This document shows positions 1 through 5,219 of a DNA stretch of 7,319 nt, in pieces. Made by a program: the position numbers and the translations under genes. The stretch's first letter is position 1. The number at the start of each line of letters is the position of its first letter. The notes below the pieces were generated by a model. That model searched no databases. It saw only the letters and a list, made by a program, of their open reading frames with translations, and was not told the DNA's origin. Origin of the DNA: Coxiellaceae bacterium. GTDB lineage: Bacteria > Pseudomonadota > Gammaproteobacteria > Coxiellales > Coxiellaceae. The stretch spans positions 1-7,319 of the forward strand of contig JABABH010000052.1 in NCBI GenBank assembly GCA_014238325.1. The letters run 5' to 3'.

Positions 1-121
1 AGTCCTATGTAATACTTCGGGTTTTTTCTGCATGGTGTCTCGCTCTCTAAACCTCAACGTGACCATCGCAGTCGTATTCCTGATTGCCACCCAATCAAAT
101 ACTGCCCACCACGTGTGCTTC

Positions 122-130
122 TGTTATGAT
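122..130 (+). promoter_or_regulatory. Candidate extended -10 promoter of hemW
   Basis: The sequence TG-T-TATGAT is an extended -10 element with a five-of-six match to TATAAT. No good -35 hexamer lies 16-18 bases upstream, which is typical of extended -10 promoters. Transcription would begin about seven bases downstream, at or next to the ATG at 137, so the hemW message could be leaderless. The same TATGAT hexamer appears in the candidate promoters of the monooxygenase and of yheT. This is read by eye only. Confidence 0.35.
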
Positions 131-136
131 AATAAC

Positions 137-1339
137 ATGTCTCTACTCAAACTCCCCCCTTTAAGCTTATATGTACACACACCCTGGTGCATTAAAAAAT
201 GCCCTTATTGCGATTTCAACTCCCAAACACTAAAAGGCAACATTCCAGAATCTGATTATGCTGCAGCTCTAGAAGCTAACATCACGAGCCAATGGCATCA
301 TCTCCATAATCGACCGATATCCTCTATTTTTATTGGAGGCGGCACCCCTAGTTTACTCTCCCCCGCCTTTTATCAAGATCTGTTCAGCTATCTCAGAAGG
401 CATACAATGCTCTCTGATGGCATTGAGATCACCCTAGAAGCTAATCCAGGATCCGTAGAACAACAACGGTTTAAAGCCTATCGTGAAATCGGCATCAATC
501 GCCTATCCTTAGGCATACAAAGCTTTCAAAATAAACAACTCAAAAATTTAGGAAGGATTCACGACGCCAACCAAGCCATTAAGGCTGTTGCTATGGCCCA
601 ACAAGCTGGATTTGAGAATATCAACCTAGATTTAATGTTTGGTCTACCGCAACAAACTCTTGAAGACGCCCTCTACGACCTCAAACTCGCTAATGACCTA
701 CAACCACAGCACCTATCTTGGTATCAGCTCACCATCGAGCCTAATACTTATTTCTACAAACACCGACCTGCGCTACCCCATGACGATGCTATCGAGAGGA
801 TGCAGGAAGCCGGTCATCGCTTTCTTGATCTCCAAGGATTTAAGCAGTATGAAGTCTCAGCCTTTTGCCGGAATGGTGACATAAGCCAACACAATATGCA
901 CTACTGGGAGTTTGGCGATTATCTCGGTATAGGAGCCGGTGCGCATAGTAAAATTACTGATATAAGTAGCCGAACTATCATGCGCTTATGGAATATCCGA
1001 AACGCATCGTTGTATATAGATGCCCCCTCGCGTGCAGCAGGAAGCAAAATCATTACGACTTCAGAATTGCCACTCGAGTTTATGATGAACGCCCTCCGAC
1101 TACAGCGTCCTGCAACCTTTTCCATGTATGAAGCTAGAACAGGACTGCCTCGCAATACACTCATTCCTATACTCCAAAAAGCCAAACAATACGATTGGCT
1201 CACTTGGAATACCGAGTCTATTATTTTAACGGATTCGGGCCGGCAACTGCTCAATGAAGTTTTGGAATTATGGCTACCAGAACCAACCCAAGCGCTCTCA
1301 TCCATGATTCCATCTCCGGTCACAGCCATCCAAAAATAG
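137..1339 (+). CDS. hemW: HemW, radical SAM heme chaperone (coproporphyrinogen III oxidase-like)
   Basis: HemW is a cytoplasmic radical-SAM protein that binds heme and is thought to deliver it to respiratory enzymes. It was long misannotated as oxygen-independent coproporphyrinogen oxidase (HemN). With the ATG at 137 the protein has 400 residues, against 378 in E. coli. The N-terminus then matches the family (PPLSLYVHTPWC). The [4Fe-4S] cysteines C18, C22 and C25 form CxxxCxxC, and the next alternate position is Phe, as in HemW, where HemN has a fourth Cys. A GGGTP motif at 67-71 belongs to the SAM site. The HNxxYW motif characteristic of HemW lies at 252-257. The same frame opens at an ATG at 32, but the 35 extra residues have no counterpart in the family. 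Neither start has a Shine-Dalgarno sequence. The upstream neighbour usual in gammaproteobacteria, rdgB, does not reach into the window. The family call is secure; the start is likely. Confidence 0.95.
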   Translation: MSLLKLPPLSLYVHTPWCIKKCPYCDFNSQTLKGNIPESDYAAALEANITSQWHHLHNRPISSIFIGGGTPSLLSPAFYQDLFSYLRRHTMLSDGIEITLEANPGSVEQQRFKAYREIGINRLSLGIQSFQNKQLKNLGRIHDANQAIKAVAMAQQAGFENINLDLMFGLPQQTLEDALYDLKLANDLQPQHLSWYQLTIEPNTYFYKHRPALPHDDAIERMQEAGHRFLDLQGFKQYEVSAFCRNGDISQHNMHYWEFGDYLGIGAGAHSKITDISSRTIMRLWNIRNASLYIDAPSRAAGSKIITTSELPLEFMMNALRLQRPATFSMYEARTGLPRNTLIPILQKAKQYDWLTWNTESIILTDSGRQLLNEVLELWLPEPTQALSSMIPSPVTAIQK

Positions 1340-1405
1340 ACAGGCTTCCATGCAATATTCTGCTTGATTAAGACATGGCTTACATCTCTAGACTCCGTTG
1401 CACTC

Positions 1406-1435
1406 TTGTGATGATCAAGCTAGTAAGGATATGAT
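1406..1435 (+). promoter_or_regulatory. Candidate sigma-70 promoter upstream of the monooxygenase leader
   Basis: A TTGTGA hexamer (1406-1411) and a TATGAT hexamer (1430-1435) are 18 bases apart, matching four and five positions of the consensus. Transcription would start near 1442 and give a leader of about 165 bases before the monooxygenase ATG at 1608. That leader would hold the inverted repeats described below. If this is the only promoter, the ATG of the small ORF at 1437 would fall just outside the transcript, so the small ORF and this promoter are alternatives unless another start site exists upstream. Confidence 0.3.
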
Positions 1436-1436
1436 C

Positions 1437-1553
1437 ATGTACGACCTTCCCACTAGGATAGCAAAGCCTATTTTCAAGGAAGTGGGAAAAGGAGTCCCAT
1501 TAAAACATGAATGGAAGTTCTATACTCAAGTGGGAGCAGGTGACGAGGGTTAA
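1437..1553 (+). CDS. Possible 38-residue small protein or leader peptide
   Basis: This ATG-started frame of 38 codons ends in TAA in the gap between hemW and the monooxygenase. Its main support is a good Shine-Dalgarno sequence, AAGGA at 1425-1429, seven bases before the ATG; the large genes on either side lack one this good. The peptide starts MYDLPTRIAKPIF, is rich in Lys, Gly and Glu, and has no membrane segment or signal peptide. I do not recognise it. Its stop codon lies in the loop of the hairpin at 1532-1579, so a ribosome finishing it would disturb that hairpin; this would suit a regulatory leader peptide. It could also be a chance ORF, since the candidate promoter at 1406-1435 would place its ATG outside the transcript. 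Confidence 0.22.
   Translation: MYDLPTRIAKPIFKEVGKGVPLKHEWKFYTQVGAGDEG
1447..1501 (+). promoter_or_regulatory. Alternative-pairing inverted repeats in the monooxygenase leader
   Basis: TTCCCACT (1447-1454) is the exact complement of AGTGGGAA (1481-1488). The latter can instead fold onto TCCCATT (1495-1501), giving a seven-pair stem with one G-U and a seven-base loop. A second AGTGGGA at 1529-1535 can also pair with TCCCACT, and it overlaps the base of the next hairpin. The order of elements is therefore complement, strand, complement, strand, so mutually exclusive folds are possible, as in attenuators and riboswitches. No known riboswitch class was recognised. Confidence 0.35.
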
Positions 1554-1579
1554 GGAAGATCAGCGTCACCATGCTACCC
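1532..1579 (+). promoter_or_regulatory. Long imperfect hairpin before the monooxygenase start
   Basis: GGTGACG (1539-1545) pairs exactly with CGTCACC (1564-1570). The stem continues outward as AGCA (1535-1538) with TGCT (1572-1575) and GGG (1532-1534) with CCC (1577-1579), with single bulged A residues at 1571 and 1576. This makes about 14 pairs around an 18-base purine-rich loop that contains AAGGAAG. No T tract follows, so it does not look like a rho-independent terminator. It ends 28 bases before the ATG at 1608 and is best read as a leader-RNA structure, or part of a small RNA. Confidence 0.45.
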
Positions 1580-1607
1580 CGCACGTCGATGCATTTCATG
1601 AGTCGCG

Positions 1608-3236
1608 ATGGCTAAAGCCCGTCCTGTCTTAATCGTAGGTGCTGGGCCAACCGGCTTATTGATGGCCTATCTGCTCGCGCGCTGTCACATTCCCGTCGAT
1701 ATTATTGACAAACATGCACATCGTCAAGAGGGATCCAATGCACTGGGCATTCAAGCGGGTACGATGGAGTTATTCGATAACTTAGGTATCCTCTCCTCTT
1801 TTTTGGAACAAGGACAGCAGGCTAAACACCTTGATATCTATCACCAAGGTCAATTACTTGCACAGCTATCCTTCGAAGCTCTTGACTCTGCTTATCGCTT
1901 TATTTTGCTTATTCCGCAATATCAAACAGAAATGATTTTAGAAAAAGAATTGCAAAAATTAAATATTCATATTGAGCGACATATAACGCTGATCGACTAC
2001 GTTGAAACCCAGCACGGGGTACGGGTGTCACTTCAAACTGCCGATCATCATCGACATCAACGAGATTACCCGTGGCTGATTGCAGCCGATGGCGCACATA
2101 GTCGCATACGCGAACAATCCTCTGCCACATGGATAGGGGACGCTTTTGCAGAGCCTTCTCTCGTAGCCGATGTTCATATTCCTAATGCATCTATCAAAGG
2201 CCTAGCTAATATATTTTTTCATAAGGATCAGGTGTTAGCTTTATTTGCTATACAGCCCCAGCAATACCGCATATTTGCCAATGTCACCACAACAGCACAA
2301 GAGAAGATCACTCATGTAGACCTACAAAAATTCATACAAGAACGCACGACGTATCCCTGGATAGTGACAGAAGCCCATTGGATCTCCCGTTTTCGTATCC
2401 CTTATAGGATTGTCGATCACTTAAATATTGATCATGTGTTTTTTGCGGGTGATGCTGCTCATAGTCATTCCCCTGTAGGTGGTCAAGGTATGAATACAGG
2501 ATTACAAGATGCTTATAACCTAGCATGGAAATTAGCTTTAGTGCTGCGGGGCCAGGCAACGGAAGCGCTATTAAAAAGCTATCATGGTGAACGGTATCCC
2601 GTGAATCAACGCATTGTGGCCCATACCACAAGCATGACTCGCTTAGTTATGGGGAAAAATTCTGTAACTCGCTTATGCTTACGATGCTTTCTCCGTTGCC
2701 TTAAGCATCTCAAAACAGGGTCATACCACATCGCCATGACGATGAGTCAGCTTAGCATTCGCTATCACCGTAGCAAAAATATTGACTTTGACTCTATCAT
2801 GAGCGCTCGCTCACCCAAACCAGGCGAACGCGCTCCTGATATTCTGATACATGATGACAAAAGACTGCATGGATATTTACGTGGCTATCATCATAAACTT
2901 TTAATTTTTACTGGGATCAAACTGACCCAAGCAACTTGCTTGCCTTTAAAAAAAATCATCGATCAAATAAACGCATCACTTTCCATAGACCTAAAAATTT
3001 ATGTCATCAGTCCACAGGAAATGGGGGACATTCAACCTATTATTCTTGATCCTCGGCACCGTGTACATAAACGATATCATGTGCAATACCCGGGTTTTTA
3101 TGTGATACGACCTGATAATATCATCGCTTATTGCCACCATAATATGGATCTTCGACGTCTGATGCGATACTTTCAGGAGCACCTATACGGGTCGGCTAAA
3201 ACATCTATCGATATAGCTGGCACCGATGGTGAATGA
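1608..3236 (+). CDS. FAD-dependent aromatic monooxygenase (class A, PheA/TfdB-like)
   Basis: This 542-residue flavoprotein of the p-hydroxybenzoate-hydroxylase fold would use NAD(P)H and O2 to hydroxylate an aromatic or polyketide-like substrate in the cytoplasm. The substrate cannot be read from the sequence. Three class A motifs are in order: GxGxxG for the FAD ADP moiety (GAGPTG, 11-16), the DG motif contacting FAD and NAD(P)H (D161-G162), and the GD motif (G281-D282) followed by the HSPVGGQGMN segment at 287-296. Residues from about 405 form the C-terminal thioredoxin-like domain found in phenol hydroxylase and MhpA/PgaE-type enzymes, including an RPD turn at 501-503. Family length is usually 500-600, so the protein looks complete. 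The ribosome site before the ATG is weak (GAG at 1601-1603 region). A 14-codon frame at 1571-1615 overlaps the start by eight bases, which could couple translation. UbiH-type ubiquinone hydroxylases are less likely because of the long C-terminal domain. Confidence 0.88.
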   Translation: MAKARPVLIVGAGPTGLLMAYLLARCHIPVDIIDKHAHRQEGSNALGIQAGTMELFDNLGILSSFLEQGQQAKHLDIYHQGQLLAQLSFEALDSAYRFILLIPQYQTEMILEKELQKLNIHIERHITLIDYVETQHGVRVSLQTADHHRHQRDYPWLIAADGAHSRIREQSSATWIGDAFAEPSLVADVHIPNASIKGLANIFFHKDQVLALFAIQPQQYRIFANVTTTAQEKITHVDLQKFIQERTTYPWIVTEAHWISRFRIPYRIVDHLNIDHVFFAGDAAHSHSPVGGQGMNTGLQDAYNLAWKLALVLRGQATEALLKSYHGERYPVNQRIVAHTTSMTRLVMGKNSVTRLCLRCFLRCLKHLKTGSYHIAMTMSQLSIRYHRSKNIDFDSIMSARSPKPGERAPDILIHDDKRLHGYLRGYHHKLLIFTGIKLTQATCLPLKKIIDQINASLSIDLKIYVISPQEMGDIQPIILDPRHRVHKRYHVQYPGFYVIRPDNIIAYCHHNMDLRRLMRYFQEHLYGSAKTSIDIAGTDGE

Positions 3237-3249
3237 AGGCCTCGGCCAT

Positions 3250-4200
3250 TTATGATAATCCAGATAGAATACGATCAGCTAACCAATATTGCAATTTCCA
3301 GGGGGCGCGACCTTGAACAAATCCGACATGTCCACCTCTCTCGTATAACTCCAGCTTAACACATGCAGGAAGTTCAGCTGCTGCTGGTACTGAAGACGGC
3401 GAAACCAAAGGATCATCCCATGAATGAATAATCAGCGTAGCATGTTCAATACCTCTTAAAAATGGCCTGATGGTGGTTCGCTCATAATATTCCTTAGCAC
3501 TGCAGAAACCATGTAAAGGTGCTGTCACAATATTATCAAAACTGCGAAAATCATGGATCTTAGCAACCTCTTGCACCGTCGCTGGCATATCAAGGCCTTG
3601 TTTAATTTTCTGTAACGTTTTTTCTTTCATCGTATAAAGCAATTTCCATTGATAAAATTGTGGTGAATAATCCACAGACGTAGAAAGCTCAAAGGGTACC
3701 GATACTGCAATAGCTTGGCGTATTGGGGCTGATACCGTATGACTGAGGTAATGCAAGAGCACATTAGCGCCTAAAGAAAATCCTATTATGGAGAAGCATT
3801 GCTGGGGATAACGAGATGATAAGGCTTCTATTAAATAGGTAATGTCTTCAATATCTCCTGCATGATAACTACGTGCTAATCGATTCAATCGGCCACTGCA
3901 AGTTCGAAAATGCATCACCACAACGCGCCAGCCCATTCGGCTAAGTACGTTTAACATTAATTGAATATAGTGAGAGTTAACGGAACCCTCTAGCCCGTGT
4001 AATAAAATGACAACAGGACCATCCATCGGCCCCGTCCAGCACAGATCTAAAAAATCTCCGTCCGGTAAATTGAGTTCTTCCCATACTAAATCAACCTGTG
4101 CTCGCTGTGGAAATATCGTACTTAAACAAGATTGTACATGCCGATTACTGAGCCACCATGGTGGCGAAAAATAATGAGGAGGGTTCATATTGTCTATCAT
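3250..4200 (-). CDS. yheT: YheT-family alpha/beta hydrolase
   Basis: This 316-residue serine hydrolase belongs to the YheT/AB-hydrolase-4 family; the physiological substrate is not established. It follows E. coli YheT along its length: SNRHVQS (18-24), LPDGDF (45-50), the oxyanion-side HGLEGS (68-73), and MHFRTCSG (96-103). The nucleophile elbow is GFSLG (140-144) with Ser142. The remaining triad residues are probably Asp263 (in WDDPLV) and His291 (in RGGHVGF). No signal peptide or membrane segment is visible, so it should be cytoplasmic. An in-frame TAA lies four codons upstream of this ATG, so the start is here or at the second Met, residue 5; neither has a clear Shine-Dalgarno sequence. 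The gene converges on the monooxygenase with only 13 bases between their stop codons, and no terminator was found there. Confidence 0.92.
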   Translation of the reverse strand: MIDNMNPPHYFSPPWWLSNRHVQSCLSTIFPQRAQVDLVWEELNLPDGDFLDLCWTGPMDGPVVILLHGLEGSVNSHYIQLMLNVLSRMGWRVVVMHFRTCSGRLNRLARSYHAGDIEDITYLIEALSSRYPQQCFSIIGFSLGANVLLHYLSHTVSAPIRQAIAVSVPFELSTSVDYSPQFYQWKLLYTMKEKTLQKIKQGLDMPATVQEVAKIHDFRSFDNIVTAPLHGFCSAKEYYERTTIRPFLRGIEHATLIIHSWDDPLVSPSSVPAAAELPACVKLELYERGGHVGFVQGRAPWKLQYWLADRILSGLS

Positions 4201-4202
4201 GA

Positions 4203-4224
4203 TGATGCTTTACTATCAGCATCA
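4203..4224 (-). promoter_or_regulatory. Hairpin at the yheT translation start
   Basis: TGATGCT (4203-4209) and AGCATCA (4218-4224) are exact complements around an eight-base loop, ending three bases before the yheT ATG. A second AGCATCA (4224-4230) overlaps the first by one base and offers an alternative partner. In the mRNA this structure would cover the region where a ribosome-binding site would be expected. It may simply come from the short GATGCT repeat. Confidence 0.3.
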
Positions 4225-4269
4225 GCATCACCATACCCCTTAAATAGTGAGTGAACCTGTTATTATTTA

Positions 4270-4300
4270 ATCATAGCAAAGGGATCTAGATTTTACACAA
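4270..4300 (-). promoter_or_regulatory. Candidate promoter of yheT
   Basis: On the minus strand an extended -10 element, TG-C-TATGAT (hexamer at 4275 to 4270), is preceded 19 bases upstream by TTGTGT (4300 to 4295). Transcription would start near 4263 and leave an untranslated leader of about 63 bases. The rest of the gap between yheT and the next gene (to 4487) is AT-rich. It holds only a short stem across the stop of that gene (ATCTCT 4481-4486 with AGAGAT 4492-4497) without a T tract. Confidence 0.35.
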
Positions 4301-4487
4301 GACAAGGCAAGATATTGGCTACAATCAGGCGATACTGTCATCGGAGCCTAAAAAGCTCTCCTTATTCGCAACCAAGCAGGCTGAGAATCAACGATAAAAA
4401 TATGGATATAAACGAATTGAAAACAAATAGATAGATGATTTTCTTAGGTATACGAAGGCCCATATATAAGGCCAGAAAGCATCTCTG

Positions 4488-4979
4488 TCAAAGAGATGAT
4501 TGCATCCATCGCATAGCTTGCTGCACATCCCGCCATGTGGTCAATTTTTTGCTGGCATCTTGCAATAGCTCTGCAGGTGCATAACAACTCACCATAAGAG
4601 GTGGACGCTCCACGCTGGCGAACTGAGTCAGAAAATAACGATACACCTGTAATCCAACGAACAACATCAAAGGTTGACGATCAGGCTCAATCTTCAAACG
4701 CCCTTGCCTGATACCACCTTCATATTGCAGTTGGGTAGATTGAGCTATTTTTTCTACTAATTCGGCCTCCAAGGGCGCACCTAATCGCGCATCCGCGATT
4801 AAACGACCTGACAGTTTTCCATGTTTATTCAACAAATTATAGTCATAATAAGCCAGCGGGCTAGCAAGCGTTTGGCAAGACCCATCACGCCAAGCTTGAG
4901 ATCTTTCCACTATCTGAGGGCGTAGTCCCCATACTGGAAATTTCACATAACGAGCATATTTTTGCAATACGGCATTCAT
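4488..4979 (-). CDS. Hypothetical protein, possibly HolD-like (DNA polymerase III psi) with a uracil-glycosylase-type fold
   Basis: With the ATG at 4979 this protein has 163 residues; the frame is open to a GTG at 4997, and an ATG at 4985 is also possible. I do not recognise it with certainty. The N-terminus (LQKY..., then FPVWGLR at 14-20) resembles the W-x-L-R element near the start of HolD proteins, where psi contacts the chi subunit of the clamp loader. The C-terminus (131-155: YAPAELL, then K, TTWRDVQQA) resembles the 'HP..LL..P..K...W.DL' pattern that closes family 4/5 uracil-DNA glycosylases and some psi-like proteins. The hydrophobic LMLFVG (104-109) would be the preceding beta strand. 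The glycosylase catalytic motifs, including the usual His of the C-terminal motif (here Ala), are absent, so a structural role fits better than catalysis. It lies 39 bases after the ankyrin gene stop and could share its transcript. The existence of a gene is likely; the function is tentative. Confidence 0.65.
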   Translation of the reverse strand: MNAVLQKYARYVKFPVWGLRPQIVERSQAWRDGSCQTLASPLAYYDYNLLNKHGKLSGRLIADARLGAPLEAELVEKIAQSTQLQYEGGIRQGRLKIEPDRQPLMLFVGLQVYRYFLTQFASVERPPLMVSCYAPAELLQDASKKLTTWRDVQQAMRWMQSSL

Positions 4980-5020
4980 AGCCATCCATACTACCACACC
5001 CCGCTAGCTTAATAGCCATC
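4978..5020. repeat. 9-bp direct repeat at the ankyrin / HolD-like gene junction
   Basis: ATAGCCATC occurs at 4978-4986 and again at 5012-5020. One copy covers the start codons of the HolD-like gene and the other covers the last two bases read of the ankyrin stop codon. It may be chance, or a trace of the event that placed the ankyrin gene here. Confidence 0.2.
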
Positions 5021-5219
5021 AAAGACTGAAACCAGGATGCGGTTCTGATTTTGATGTAGAGGCTTCCTTGATTTTGGGTTGAAACAGTTTCGAACCCTGT
5101 GCATTTGGGTGGGATGCTAGATGCTCCTTAAGTATTTTTACGCACTCTCTCTGTCCGTACTTTTCTGCCATGGCTAAGATTTTTTCGTCAACCTTTGCAC
5201 CCCTCTCCAAGAGCAGTCG
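5019..5219 (-). repeat. Paralogous 3' module shared with 6947-7159
   Basis: This stretch encodes LLLERGAKVDEK through the final GFSL and is the counterpart of 6947-7159 in the other ankyrin gene. Shared blocks in order are LLLE-x-GA-x-VDEK, EC-x-KIL-x-EH, LFQ, EAS and GFS. At DNA level ACTGAAACCAG and TAGAGGCTTCCT are identical in both copies. The two genes must share a common 3' origin. Confidence 0.8.

Noticed and set aside
17..28. CGGG followed by six T: end of a rho-independent terminator from an upstream gene
   Set aside because: No complementary left arm is visible in bases 1-18; it would have to lie outside the window with a long loop.
32..136. N-terminal extension of HemW with a hydrophobic, signal-like stretch (IAVVFLIAT)
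   Set aside because: HemW is cytoplasmic and the family begins near the ATG at 137; the extension has no ribosome site and overlaps the likely promoter.
919..1329. Open frame of 136 codons on the minus strand inside hemW
   Set aside because: Lies opposite a strongly conserved coding sequence and shows no recognisable motif; best seen as an antisense shadow.
1348..1378. CCATG / CATGG inverted repeat as a hemW terminator
   Set aside because: Only five pairs with a 21-base loop and no T tract.
2332..2631. Open frame of 99 codons antisense to the monooxygenase
   Set aside because: Covers the conserved GD motif region on the other strand, so the frame is explained by that gene.
3229..3255. GGCC-TC-GGCC between the convergent monooxygenase and yheT genes as a bidirectional terminator
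   Set aside because: A two-base loop cannot close and no T or A tract flanks it on either side.
4457..4474. GGCC-N9-GGCC downstream of the HolD-like gene as a terminator
   Set aside because: Four pairs only and no T tract on the minus strand.
4978..5020. The 9-bp direct repeat as a target-site duplication of a transposon
   Set aside because: Only 25 bases lie between the copies; no inverted repeats or transposase are present.
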